Positions 12,480 to 25,316 of a stretch of DNA of 64,000 nucleotides are shown in pieces. Source of the DNA: Erigeron canadensis. Taxonomy: Eukaryota > Streptophyta > Magnoliopsida > Asterales > Asteraceae. How positions within the stretch are numbered: the stretch's first letter is position 1; each line of letters begins with the position of its first letter. The notes beneath the pieces were generated by a model. That model had not been told where the DNA came from and made no database searches. It was given only the letters and a program-made list of their open reading frames with translations. Where the stretch lies: positions 27,900,735-27,964,734 of the forward strand of contig NC_057769.1 of the NCBI RefSeq assembly GCF_010389155.1, read 5' to 3'. A program made the position numbers and the translations under genes.

Positions 12480-12493
12480 TAATAATTTTGTTT

Positions 12494-13260
12494 CTGCTGA
12501 TTTACATTTCAAAGACAAACATTGTTGCTATTACTAATGTCGTCTCCAATTAGACTTTTGTTTTTATCTGCCTAGTTATTGGGCTTCTATCGTTTGGATG
12601 GTCATACTACAAGGTACAAACTAATGTTTTCATAGCAGGACTGGCCGACTGGGTCTTCAACCAATTATGTGGGTTGTCCACGGTCCAAATGATCGAACCG
12701 GACCGAGCTTATTAATTTTTTAAAAAAATTTATAATAAAGGGCAAATTTGCCACTTAAATTGATTCTAAGGTGCAATTTTGAATTTTTTTTTATATCAAG
12801 TTGATGATTGTGTTGTTGGCCAAGAAGTTAGGATCCGACGTGACATATTATTAAGAATGACAACATATCAGGTGTTAGTTGAGCCCAATTAAAGTTTCAT
12901 ACCTTTCTAATATCTATGGGAAATAGTGATACTATTAAATAAAATAATATACATGGGTTGTGTTCGACCAAAAGCCCAAAAATTATGAAACAAAATTTAA
13001 CAAATACAAATATTATTTTAGAACAAAATTGCACCTAAGTATCTATTTTAGTGGGGAATAAACTTTTATAATAAAATAAGTGGTAAATTTATATGTATTT
13101 TGAGTGGCAAATTTACCCTTAAACAAAATAGAGTTACAAAGTTGCTCTTTCCATGAATTTTGAGTGACCCTTTTAAACTTTTTTTTCTATTAAGTAAATG
13201 GATTAAATATTTTTGAAGTAATAATTTTTTTTCTTTTTTAAAACAATAAACAAACACCCC
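12494..13260. other. AT-rich region upstream of the MIP3-type gene
   Basis: No gene recognised. The region contains scattered short AT-rich phrases about 12770-13160 (for example two GGCAAATTT/AAATTTACC blocks in opposite orientation at about 12741 and 13105), which may be the ends of a decayed inverted-repeat element. Confidence 0.35.
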
Positions 13261-14248
13261 CTGTAAATAAAACCGCACCAGAATAAAACCGCTTCTTTGT
13301 TTAGACAATCACATCCATCAGCTCCTTCCCATCCATCTTCTCCGGCCAGCCTCTTCGCTGATCATCCCCTTTACTTGAACTGGTATCTTTCTTCTTCTTT
13401 TTATTTCTTCCCTTTTCTCTCTTATTTTTTTTTTACAATGGTGGATCCATATTCTGACAAAGAAACAAAACATAAATTTCATCAATTTATAAATGAATTA
13501 TTTACCGCAGTTAATTTACTTGATTAATCCGTTGTCTCTCATGGCAACTCATGTGATCTCTATTAATAACTTATTTGCTACTGTGCTTTGTTTTGTTATT
13601 TTTTTTATTTTGGTGATTTAGTTAGATTGTAGGGATATTATGATTTTTTTTTTTTATATGTAAATTGAGATATACTTTAGTTCTTATTTATTTATTTAAA
13701 TTCTCTGATTTTACTGCCTAACAAAAGAGTTGATTTCCTGCTCATTTTCTAGGTCTATTTCTTTCCGATGCGAACCAGGATTCCACGTTGAGGGGGGCTT
13801 AACTGTATTTTTTTCCCCGATCATTGTATATAGTATAATGTAAAAGACATAACCATTTAATAAAATGTTAGTTAAATAGAATTTTATGATGATGGTTTAC
13901 TTTTATGGACCAAATGTAAAGGTTTTACTTGCAATGTCATAGCTAGAAATTAAGTATTTATAGGTTGGGGGTGGCTCGGTTCGAAAAGACCTTTATACTA
14001 ATCGGTATGACCTAGCCTTGCAATGGAAAGCATGGACGGTTGGCGGGGGCTAAGCATCCGCCAGTCCCCCTACTGGCTCCGCCCCTGATTTCTTTGACAT
14101 TACCAAACAAAGGAATTCACTGAGTTTCTCGGCCAATTTTATTTTTCTTTATTTTCTTTTACCTGTGTATTTCATTTTACTAAAATTTCTTTCTACCAGA
14201 CATGCCCTAAGAGAAGAGAGAGACGAAAAGGGAAGCTTGATATCGATC

Positions 14249-17200
14249 ATGGGTTCCGTTAATGTGATCAACTGTTGTCTTGATTCTATCACACAAGTAA
14301 GTACCTTTCCTCACTTCTTTTTCTTCTTCATACTTATAGTATCATATATATACATATAACATATATAATATTGACTTTTCCATTAATCCAGTTATATTGT
14401 ATAAACCACATGTTTCTTGTTTATAATGTTCAGATATCTGACCAACTTAAGGGTGCCATTATCTATTTGGATGCCGGATCCACACAAAGTTTCAAGTTTC
14501 TCGGGGCTTTCCCACTTTTACTCGATTTAGGCGTTATCGGCGTTTGCAGCTTGGAGAACATGTCTTCTCTTCACACTGTTAGTACCTCCTCCTTTCGCTT
14601 TCTCATCTGCTCATTTTTTACATTCATATACTTAGTTTTTAACAAACGCCCTATTTTCCCCGCCCTCCCTCATTATGCTAATACTTTGCGACTTGATGAA
14701 TAATTTTGTTACTTTTTCTGCTTACTGTTTTTTAGGCTATTAACTGGAATAGGAAGATTGCAGACCCGATCAAAGTTGTATTCTTCACTTGCCGACTTCT
14801 TAGTGACGCACATCGGTACATTTTACGCTGTCTAACCTCACTTGAACGAGTTTCCCACTGCACCATATATACATCTATTTCAGAGGTCACATTCCCCCTG
14901 TCAATCTAATTGTTTTAACTTCTTTCCAAAGTATCTGCTTTAGTATGTATCTTTGTTTGGTAAATGCATAATCATGTCCTTTTGTTCTCATGTAAGTTCT
15001 ACGCCTTTAGTAAAGAGTCCTACCATTGTTGACTTTTTTGAGACAAGAAGACAACTATATCACATTGCTAACCTTTTCAGCCCAGGGTTACCATCCATTT
15101 AAATCCTACAAAACTTATGTAATACATGGATATACACGTGGTGTGCAAAACCCCAAAGGCGGGAATATCTCTTTAGGGTGGCAATATGCCAATGTGGTAG
15201 GTTGCTGATATAGGTTGAAAATATAAGTGATACGGATGATAGTAGGACACCAAAGAAGTATATTAACGTTTATTGGTTTCAAAATCTTGCAAGTTTTTAC
15301 AGGTCTGACAACTTCTAACTTGGTAAAATTGACATAAGTATAAGGACTGATTGATAGTTGAGGGTCTAACTCGTTTAGGGATAGATAGTTTTTTTTATAT
15401 AGGACATGTGAATCTTTTTTGTTTTTCTGGTTCTTCCTAAATGCAGCAATAGGAGCTGTGTTCTATTGTATGAAGTAACATGCTCCTTGTATTATGAGAA
15501 TCTAGTGTCGGTTTTTGTATGTTCTATGTTGAGTTTTATTTTGGCCGAGTGATTTGACGCTACACTGGATGTGATGCCTTACTTATCATATTCATTCCAT
15601 TATGCTTTATCTTGAAACTCTAGTTCCTGTTAATTTCTTTAGTTTTCCCCAAATCGTTGTTGTGTTAATTAAGTCTATTTTTTCTTTAAGAACGGAGTTG
15701 ATAGGGCGAATACCATGTCAACGTGATTATATTGACAAGTATTATATATTGCTGTTTACGTTGTTCTCTTCTTGTTTACTTTAGTCATACCATTCATTCT
15801 TTCATCATTGTCATGTATAAAAAAACGTGACAATTGGACTTTTAGTTAGTTACTTACTTAGTACATTCACTTGTACAGTGTTGATCATTGTAAATATGCA
15901 TGAGTGTCATCTTAGGGCTGTTTGTTTTAGTTTTTTTTTTTTTTTTTTTTTTTTTTATGGGTTGCTTTAAGGTTTTTAGGCTTATCTTGTTTCAAAGAAA
16001 CTAGTTTAAGTGTTTGTGTGAGTCCTTAAGCTGTATAAGCTCCTTTTGAGATGATAATCTTAGAAAACTTCCTTTTAAAAGCTAGAGCTTCTATTGTAAC
16101 ATTGAAGAGATTTCCTTTAAAAGCTCTATAATCAACATAAGCCAATTGAAACACACAAAAATAATCTATAAGCTTATGTAACATAAGAAATAAGTTGCTT
16201 TTGTTAAAGAAGCTTAAGCAAATATTGAAAAACTAGGCTAAGAACATACCTATTACCTTTTATTATACATGAATGTTACATCTGTGAAAGTAGGGAATGT
16301 GAAACTGACAAACGAATGTGTAGACACTAAATAGTAATGTTTGTGATAAAATATGTGCATTGTTGCTTATGTATCTTTTATTAAATAATGGTAGTGTCTA
16401 ATTGGTTTTTGCTAATTTATGGTAGGTTCAACATTGTGTCCCCAAGTTATTTGTTATAAACTTATTATGTTAATATATGCCATTGTAGTCCTTTCCATTT
16501 TCAGGAAAAGGCATATAATTTTAGATGATAATCATATACAGAAACTTTTATTTTCTCGATTGCACACTCAGTAATCAGTATATTGAACTTATATGACTTC
16601 CGTAGATCATATGAGTGGGCTAGCTCTTCCTGAGTCATATTTACTTGTAGCTTTGGCTCTAAACATATACCACAGCCAAGTCCTTAAGCGGGCTGCCATT
16701 ATGCTTACTTCAGCTCCAATGACACAGCTTTCTACTGTGAATCCACTAGTCAAACACGTTTTGTCATCTAGAATCATAAAATCATTGGGTCCTTTAAGAG
16801 TGGTGATTTTTGTTACAAGTTTGTTCAATGCGTCCAATCATGTTCATAATAAATCCTTGAGTCTACTGAGCCCTCTACTGTGAATGACACAGCTCTCTAC
16901 TGTGAATCCACTAGTAAAACATGTATCTTTTATATAATACTGATGTTGTTCTCGAGGATCTCCTGTAAAGTGCTGGTGAGAGATGTCGTGTAAAAATAAA
17001 ATGCCTGCGAGAAATTACCAATGCGCATTTTAGGCCCCGGGAGTGTTTATGGCAGATGTGAATGCCTTTGGAAATACATCTCTTTTTCACTTCCTTTTTA
17101 AAATTAAATTGTAAAAAATGTATATTCGCTTGCAGCTCAACTCACTGAAACCTTGAACATATGTGGATTTGTCTGTACTTCTAGCTGCAGTCGAAACACT

Positions 17201-17416
17201 ACAGATAACACACAGTTAACACTTTATTGACTGAATCGAAAGTATTACATGTTTCTTTGCAGAAATAACTGAATTAACAAACTGTTAAATGAGAAATTAC
17301 ATTTCATAAAACTTGAAGATTAACTCACTTATTGAAACAACCTGAAATGTACAAGGATTGATATCTGCCCGAAACTGAACAGACACTAGAGATAGAACAC
17401 AGATAATATTTATGTT

Positions 17417-17452
<36 letters not shown>

Positions 17453-20400
17453 GTCTGTCTCTTTTGTCTGACACACCCACACCGACACCCTAATGACTGA
17501 GGTGATTACTATCCGAATATTTTTTCTTGGTATTTACTTTTTAACATCATGAAATGGATAGTACTCTTGGATCAGGAGCTTACTGAATGACAAATATTCT
17601 TCCCGTATTATATGTATGCTGTGCGTCGTCACAAGCTTCATTCTTTTTGTATATATCTTTCAGTATGGAGAATGCCAATCTTACTGTTTACCTTTCGTTT
17701 GTAGAGAACAATTGTCTAATGACAATCCTTCATACAAAATTCCTGGTTAGTATTGTTCAATTTTGAGCTGTCTGTCTGTCCCACATTTGTGAGATATCTA
17801 TCAATTCTTAAAAATGCTTAAGTATTTTTTAAGCTAATGATATGACTGCTGACTTGCATTAACTTAACCGTACTCTCTATACTACCTCCACTATGACTTG
17901 GTTGAATGCTTGTATCTTCGATGAACACTCAGAATACACTCCCATATTAAGACGTAACCATAAATATTTGGAATAGCTTAGATGGCATTTGTTTTTTACA
18001 ATAAGATATTTTTTGGGAATACGTCTTATGTCTTCTGGCGGGTGAACATTTGCTATTAAGATGTTTTGTTTGAGAGACGACATCAGATCTAAAAAGATCT
18101 CATGTATGTCTGAAGAAGAAGACATGGGATGGTATTTGCACATCTTTGAAGACAAACGGAAAAAAACCCTACATCTAAAATAATTAACCCCTCTCCCACC
18201 TCTGTTGTCTTGTTCAACAGCTACCACATCTTCTCCGCCGTCCTCCTTCATGGCGACTTTCTCTTCTTCGCCACCCCTCACCGTCAACCTATACATTCGA
18301 AATGGATATGTACAAGATGATGATGAACTTGGAGATGGTGAAATCAGAGATGAAGATATTGAATTCTGGATTTTGTTATCAATATTAGATTAACTCGGAC
18401 TATTATTTGCTTACAAAACAAACAATATCATTGACTCAAGGGAATTCAAAGTGAAGGTTTAAATAAGTTAAAGGGTTAAGATGGGAGATTAAAAAGAGTA
18501 GTATCTAGACGAAAGAAAGGGACCAAATGGCAAAGCTAACATAAATATAGGGTCGGAAAAATATAGATGCCTGCACTACTATGGTGGAGGTTGAGTGGTT
18601 GACACACAATGTAAGAGTTCTTTATGAACAGTTCGTGAGGACGTATTGTGTAATTGTTATTGAAGCCTTCTTCATATACTTTATTAGCTTATTCATGAAC
18701 AGTTATGTGTCAGATACTCAGATGACAGAGATTTTATAAGTGCATATGCACTTGTTAGGGTTTGCTCGTCCTGTGTAAATCCAATAGTCACTCTAGGTGA
18801 ACCGAACTCCAATTCACAAAATTTTTATCAATGTTAATGTACATTAAATCTCTGTTATACCTTGATATTACTGTAACCATATTCATTCCCTTTCCTTTGA
18901 TGGCCATGTTTCACCTAAGTTATCTTAGTTTTCCGGTTAATTGAGATTCTGCATAGGAGAAGCCCTGTGTGGCCACATATTTAAATTCGGAAGTTCTGGG
19001 TTGCATCCTAGGCATTCGTGCAGTTTAGGAGTAGAAGTAAGATAGTTTGCCATTTTAAAATAAATTCCCATTCCTAAATCACCATGAGATACCTCAACCG
19101 CTCAACATATAAAAAGTTGCCTCCTGATTTTTAGTTGTTGGAATGAACATAAGCTGACTGGCTACATGTTGTGAATAGTGTGCGATTTTACTTTGTAGTT
19201 CTCCCAACAAGTGCTTTCTCTTTTCCCAGATTATCTGCGACCTTTTCCAGTTGTGTGACACACTGGCAATACTATTTGGTAACAAGCCAACAGGATACTT
19301 CTTGATACAATAAATACTTCTGATGACATTGAGGGTCCCCTGTTGTCCTCCTTTACTAAGTGCCTTAAATCCCAAAAAATACTTGTGTATGGTAAATCAT
19401 TACATAGTTACAGAGGGCTCAAACAAAGAAATGAAGATATCATTTAGAGGCCAGAGGATGTTGCATCCAAGTTTATATATTACAATAATGTACATTGTGA
19501 CATGAAACAAAAGTCATAGTATGTTTTTTCCCCTTACATTTTTTTTCATATGTTAACTCATTCAATTGTGCAAAGAGACAAAGTTGATAAATCGTGAAGT
19601 GAATGGTAAATCTTGTCACCAAAAATAATTTTTAAAGAAACCGTTTTTTCCTTTTTGTGTGTGTGTGTGTGTGTTGCAAAAAGGAGGAGGTGTCCCATAT
19701 AGACTTGCACAAGATCTGCCCTGAATACCAGAAGCTGGTTCCGTTTTAATCTGGGTTTGACCATAGTTGGCTGGTTTTGACTGCTTCAGTTCAGGTGGTT
19801 AGAACGTTTACTGGAAAGTGGTTCCAACACAGGTTCTGGCTGAAGATTGTAAATAGCACACAATTATGAAGTTTTTTCAAATTCATCGAGCATTAATGAT
19901 TGCCATTGAAGATCTTACACTTTTTAGAGTGTAGTGTTTTTATGCGTCTGTCTTTTTTATAATAATTAATTTTCGGTCCTTAACTTCCTGATTAGTAAGC
20001 TCCCTATATTTTCTTTCCTGACTGAATTCAAGTTTAAGTTATTTCATAGTGTTCAGTGAGTTTATTACATATTTGTGGCTAGTGTGAAAGTGATTGGACT
20101 TTATTCTTTCAGAATTCCTTTCAATTTTTAATATCAACCATCTTGCTATTGCAGATAGGTCATTCAGCGTATCCTGATTCACCTTTGGGACCAGATGCTT
20201 ATCATGAATATCAATCTTTACTTGTCCAAGATTATGAGGAGTTCATGAAGACAAATAATTCAAATATCAATAAAGTTAAGAAGAATCTCATCCCTGAAGA
20301 TGAGGGGTTGTTGAAACTCACCTCACATGAAGAGAGTATCCGCATGTCCCCAGCTTTTACCAGTACTAAAGATATGTATGACGTTGATGGAACAGGCCAA

Positions 20401-22727
20401 ACAGAAGATGTAGGGAAAAAAATGATTGCTAATGTGCATCACTTCCCTTTGATAGTATGCCCATTCTCACCAAAGTTCTTTGTGTTACCATCAGAAGGAT
20501 CAATCGCTGAGGCATATTTATCACCAGAGCAAGAAAGTTCCATTAGCTCTGGGTTACCTCCATTAAGTACCGGGACATCTCATGATGGCGAGGATGTGCC
20601 TGCCGGGGTTGCTCTTACAGCACAATTTCTTTATCATCTGACCTCAAAGGTAATGCTTTCTGCAAATTTTTAGATATGGTAAGATTTGTAACGATGTACA
20701 TTGCCTTTGGCATTTTAAGCTGTATCTATAAAACTTGTAGATGGACCTGAAACTTGAAATATTTTCGCTTGGTGATCTATCAAGAACTGTCGGGAAGCTA
20801 ATTACAGATATGTCTAGTCTTTATGATGTTGGGCGCCATAAACGATCTGCAGGGCTATTGCTCATTGACCGCACAGCTGACCTGCTTACGCCGTGTTGTC
20901 ATGGAGATTCTCTTGTTGATCGGATCATTTCATCCGTTCCTCGTAGAACCCGCTCATCCTCTGGTTCAGCCAAGGGTTTACAGACCCATCGAGGAAATAG
21001 CCCTGCTAACATACTGCATGCTCCTCTTGATGTTCAGATTCCACTAGCTGATGTTCTTAGAGAAGTCCAAATGACAAATGTTCATCTCCAAGAAACAATT
21101 GAAGCCTTTTTAGATGGGTGGAATTCTAATGATTCAGCTACACAAATAGATACGTTGGTTAGTCTTGGTAATAAACAGGATGGTGAAAATAGAATCCTTT
21201 CAGAGAGCGAGCTGCTTAGTGGGTCGTTGATTTCTACGGAAAGCTTTAATGGAGCACTGTTACTGGAGTCTATTTTAGATAGGAGAACAAAAGATGGTAA
21301 TTTATTGATTAAGAAGTGGCTTAAAGAAACACTGCGTAAAGAAAAGATCTCTGTGAATTCCAAAACACAACCTAGATTAGAATTACAGCATATGATTAGT
21401 GCTCTTGCTAGAAATCAAATGTCTTTTATGCAAAACAAAGGAATTATACAGCTGGCAGCAGCCACGTCCTATGCTATGAGTGAAAGATATCGTACCAAAT
21501 GGGATTCTTTCATAAGTGCTGAGAAAATACTTAGTATAAGTGCTGGAGACACAAGTCAAAGCCTTTCTTCGCAAATGTGTGATATTATCAACAAAAGTTC
21601 TTTTGTAAAAACCGAATCATCACAGGGGCTTTTTACAATTGAAGATGCTTTGTTGTTAACGGTAATAGGATATATATTGGCTGGTGAAAATTTCCCTACT
21701 TCAGGGTCAACTGGTCCCTTTTCTTGGCAAGAGGAACATTTTCTGAAAGAAGCTATCGTTGATGCAATTCTGGAAAACCCAGAACTAGCAAAACTGAAGT
21801 TTCTCCATGGCCTATATGACGATCTTGAAGCGAACTTGAAAAAGAAAAGAGATGGGGGGACTAAAGAAGAGCCGTCGAAGGCCTTAGAAGCTGATGATTT
21901 TGATGATGATCAGTGGGATAATTGGGGCGAAGAAGATGCAGACGCGAATAAAAGTAATGATCATGTTTATAGTGACATGCAATTGAAATTAGAGTTACGA
22001 GATAGAGTCGATAACCTTTTTAAATTTCTTCACAAACTAGCCAATCTAAAGGGCAACAAGGGGATAAGAGAAGCAACCTTGAACTGGGAAAATAGCATTG
22101 GTGATGATCCCTATTCGAAAAAGGGGCTATTGTATAAACTGTTAACCAGGATATTGAACAAGTACGAAGTTCCTGGTTTGGAATATCATTCATCTACTGT
22201 TGGGCGGCTTTTTAAAAGTGGGTTTGGAAGATTTGGCCTGGGGCAGGTATGTGCAATGTGTTCAAAAATTTTACTTCACGTTCTTCATGCTCATAAATAT
22301 TGAATTGTGCATCTAAATTTTTGCAGGCAAAACCAAGTCTTGCTGATCAAAATGTGATACTGGTTTTTGTCGTTGGAGGCATGAATGCCATTGAGGTTAT
22401 TATTCAACCACTCATTTGTTTATGTTTTAACTTACTTTTCTCTCATTTTATTCCAAAAAAATTTGAACCAACCTTTCCTGCAAAGTTAACATAGTTCTTT
22501 CCAATATTGATGTTGAAGTGTTAGACTAAAAGGTAAAAAGCCTCTTGTTGATTTTTTTCATGTATCTAATCTTGGAACTATATTTTGTGTTAATAAAGGT
22601 AGTCGAAGTTCAGGAGGCATTATCTGAAAGTGGCAGACCGGATATAGAAGTAGTTCTCGGGGGAACAACTTTTCTAACTCCTGCTGACATGCTTGATTTA
22701 CTTTTAGGTGACTCTAGTTATGTTTGA
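14249..22727 (+). CDS. MIP3: SM (Sec1/Munc18)-family protein, MIP3/SCFD2 type
   Basis: Exons: 14249-14296, 14434-14577, 14736-14885, 20155-20649, 20741-22246, 22327-22395 and 22599-22727. This gives 846 aa, and every junction is phase 0. It matches the plant MAG2-interacting protein 3 family from end to end: LYLDAG-like IIYLDAGSTQSF, VCSLENM, DAHRYILRCL, SAYPDSPLGPDAY, HHFPLIVCPFSPKFFVLPS, AGLLLIDRTADLLTPCCHGD, TVIGYILAGENFPTSGS, PFSWQEEHFLKEAIVDA, GLEYHSSTVGR and GGTTFLTPADMLDLLLG. In Arabidopsis, MIP3 works with MAG2 and related tethers in retrograde Golgi-to-ER traffic at the ER, by family knowledge. An acidic stretch (DDFDDDQWDNWGEEDAD) lies about 70% along. A 5-prime UTR intron (donor after 13382, acceptor before 14200) is inferred. 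Intron 3 is 5.27 kb and the other introns are 80-205 bp. Confidence 0.93.
15915..16258. mobile_element. possible MITE inside MIP3 intron 3
   Basis: The left end reads GGGCTGTTTGTTTTAG. The right end, in reverse complement, reads GGTATGTTCTTAGCC, so the ends are only loosely inverted. The interior is rich in AGCTT-type words, like the element at 53965-54654. No clean TSD was found, so this is weak. Confidence 0.3.
17419..17460. repeat. CT/GT microsatellite
   Basis: About 14 CT units followed by four TCTG units, within MIP3 intron 3. Confidence 0.9.
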
Positions 22728-23121
22728 TAGATATATGTATATATCTTACACTTTTACTTGTTTTTTTCATTAGTGTCACTGTAAAACTAAAACAGCGGTA
22801 CCTCCGATTGTAGTTTCCCAGTTTCATGATATAATAGTTCCATTTTATAAAGTACCGATATGATATACAATTGTTTTCTCAGCTTAGATTTGAAATATAA
22901 TATCTTTTGCCCAACACTAACCAAAGTACCAAACCTGTTGGGATGCCAAAGTTGATTGTCAACTCTACCTCCAAAGCTTTATGTCATCTCGCTTAGAACT
23001 TAGAACATCCATAATGCTATAAGGGAAAAGATCAAATGTGGCATTGAAGAGTATACAAATATCATATTTGTCCAATTAAATTTCATAATATCAAAAATAC
23101 TATTATTAAAGATAAAAAAAT

Positions 23122-23367
23122 ATCAAAAATACCTAAATTCTTAAATTTAGTATTATAATCTATTAAAATTATAAATAATATATATCAAAAATACCTAAAT
23201 TCTTAAATTTAATATTATAATCTATTAAAATTATAAACAGTATATATCAAAAATACCTAAATTCTTAAATTTAATATTATAATCTATTAAAATTATAAAC
23301 AATATATATCAAAAATACCTAAATTCTTAAATATATTATTATAATCTATTAAAATTATAAACAATAT
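23122..23367. repeat. 62-bp AT-rich tandem repeat, four copies
   Basis: Copies start at 23122, 23184, 23246 and 23308, exactly 62 bp apart. Each begins ATCAAAAATACCTAAATTC and ends with a run of AT dinucleotides. Copies 2 and 3 are nearly identical, and copy 4 diverges at its centre and 3-prime end. The array lies 400 bp downstream of the MIP3-type gene. Confidence 0.92.
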
Positions 23368-24241
23368 TTTCAATTTACTATTATACCCTTTTCTACTAAT
23401 CCCTAATCACATTACAGCTACAGACAACAACGATAAATCTATTATACTTCTCGTTCCCCTATTCCCACTCCCGCCTTTTTCTCCCAGCAATATAGATAGG
23501 CAGTTTGATGACCATGAAATAAAAGGACACGTGTCAATCAAAAATTACGCCACGTGTCATTTTAAAAATATGTCAATCCTGTTTTAGTTTATTGGTAGAT
23601 ATTAATAATTGAAGCCAAAAATTCGTTGATCAACAGATAATATACGAAGTCATAGATAAAAAGGTTTACTTTAATAAGATACTAGATTTTAGGCTCGTGT
23701 CAATTACACGGGCTTACAATTTGATCAATATTAGACCTTAATTTATTATGATTTAAAAATTTGTTTATAACTTTTAGTAATAAAAAGTTGATTTATATTA
23801 TAAAACTTTGAGTTTTATAGTGAAATATTGTTTAAATTATGCTCATCAAAGTTGTTTACTGTGACATACATAACAATATTAAATATTACAAAATCATAAT
23901 ATGTTCATCAAAATTGTAGATTGTGACACACTTAATGATATTTGAATATTAAAAAGGTGATATTAAATTATAGGTCACTACCATTATATTTGATTTATTG
24001 TTACATAAGGTGATATTAAATTCTTATTTTACACTTTTATAAATTATATCTTATTTTTATATGAAACATATTCTTATTCTAAATATTTCAATTAGAATAT
24101 GAAAATGTTATATATGTTTCTTATAAAGATTACATTATTACATGCTTTATTTTATAATAATTTTTTTTTTTGCAAAACTAAAGTGAAGGCCTGTGCGTTG
24201 CACGACGAGTTAAGCGGTTGTGATTTATATCTACGATTATA
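23368..24241. other. AT-rich intergenic DNA with terminal-hairpin-like motifs
   Basis: No gene. Short hairpin words CTCGTG..CACGGG (23695-23712) and GTGCGTTGCAC (24193-24203) stand at either end of a 500-bp very AT-rich block. They resemble the terminal CCCGTGCGTTGCACGGG motif seen on many plant non-autonomous elements. I could not define TSDs, so no element is called. Confidence 0.35.
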
Positions 24242-25195
24242 TGTCGTGAGCGTTTCTAGATTTTTATGAAGGAGGTTGTCTATTTATTGTCTAGTGAAAC
24301 CGGAGTGTGAAAATCCTTGTAGGTAATTGTATTGAATTTTGATTATGAGGATTACAAGAGGTTGTATTTATAGAGTCTATTAACCTAATACATGAAAATT
24401 ATTATTCTGGAAACTTAATAATATAGAAACTAATACTATCTTAATATGCCCCCTCAAGCTAAGACCGTTGTGCGACTCTTAGCTTGGATCGCAACAGCAT
24501 GAACCGATCTGAAGATAAATGGTGTACTGCAACTGATGAATGGTGTACTGGATGGATAGGAGGAATGAGCGTAGTTGTGGGCTCAGGTGGAGGAGGTAAA
24601 TCAACATTTTCAGCTGACCCATCGGAAACTGGGTTGATAGTAGGAGGTGGAGGTGATGGATAAGACAAAAAGTATTTGTTTGGTTGGGAGGTAGGTGTCG
24701 GTGGCGAGGTGGGTTGACGAAATGGGAAGAAGTGTTCATTAAATTGGACATGACGAGCAACGTAGAGACGCTCAGATTCTTGGTCAAAACATCGATACCC
24801 ACGATGGGAGGTGCTATACCCCAAGAATGTGCAAGGAGTAGACCGAAAATCCATTTTGTGTGAATTATAGGGTCGCAGGTGAGGAAAACATTGACAACCA
24901 AAAACACGGAGAAAAGTGTAATTGGGTGTCCGTTTAAACAAAAAATCGAAAAAAGAGGTGTGTGTTGTGTTTGAAGAGGGCATGCGATTTATAAGGTAGA
25001 TTGCAGTGTCAAAAACAAAGTGCCAAAATTTAGATGGGACACCAGATTGAGAAAGAAGAGTGAGACCAGTTTCAACGACATGTCGATATTGTCTTTCAAC
25101 AAGGTCGTTTTGTTCACTTGGGTGAGGACAAGAGAATATGTGGATGATGCCTAGATTTGAGAAAAAAAGGAGACAATTTGCGAAATTCACCAATA
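24242..25195 (-). mobile_element. deleted Ty1/copia element: integrase fragment, polypurine tract and 3-prime LTR part
   Basis: On the minus strand about 25150-24459 encodes the second half of a copia integrase core and its linker: PHPSEQNDLVERQYRHVVE, FWHFVFDTAIYLINRMP, LRVFGCQCFPHLRPY and TPCTFLGYSTSHRGYRCF, followed by a Ser/Pro/Thr-rich region. This frame stops at 24459, and within a few bases follows a polypurine tract (TTGAGGGGG, minus strand, about 24463-24452). An LTR-like stretch with a TATA box (CTCTATAAATAC) and a border near TGTCGTGAG (24242) comes next. Reverse transcriptase and RNase H are missing, as are gag, protease and the integrase zinc finger. The right edge runs into an AAT microsatellite at 25196-25214. 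The element is dead. Confidence 0.8.
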
Positions 25196-25307
25196 ATAAT
25201 AATAATAATAAGAAGAACATGTATGTAAATATTGAACAAAACAGTAACTATATTAATGCAAATAATGACAATTAGACCATGATAATGTAATATAGTGTCT
25301 TCTTTAA

Positions 25308-25316
25308 AATATTATA
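25308..25316. repeat. TSD of non-autonomous MULE, left
   Basis: AATATTATA, repeated exactly at 26270-26278 on the other side of the element. Confidence 0.88.

Larger units (their letters stand above)
14886..20154 (+). other. intron 3 of the MIP3-type gene, 5.27 kb
   Basis: The intron starts GTCACA and ends GCAG. It holds a poly(T) run (15929-15956), a possible MITE (15915-16258), a duplicated 38-bp segment (16721-16758 and 16886-16923), a CT/GT microsatellite (17419-17460) and a GT run (19656-19674). Open frames inside it (for example minus strand 17877-18296) have no domain that I recognise. I see no complete nested gene. Confidence 0.6.

Noticed and set aside
17665..17745. Possible extra exon of the MIP3-type gene with AG and GT borders
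   Set aside because: Family members run directly from the SISE block to the HSAYPDSPLGPDAY block. The extra residues would not match the family, and the 14885/20155 junction is already in phase.
17877..18296. Minus-strand open frame of 139 codons inside MIP3 intron 3
   Set aside because: No known domain was seen and the composition changes along its length. It may be part of an unknown repeat, but there is no positive evidence for a gene.
18960..19035. Second weak tRNA/SINE-like word in MIP3 intron 3
   Set aside because: Only a degenerate B-box-like GGTTGCATCC is present, with no borders.
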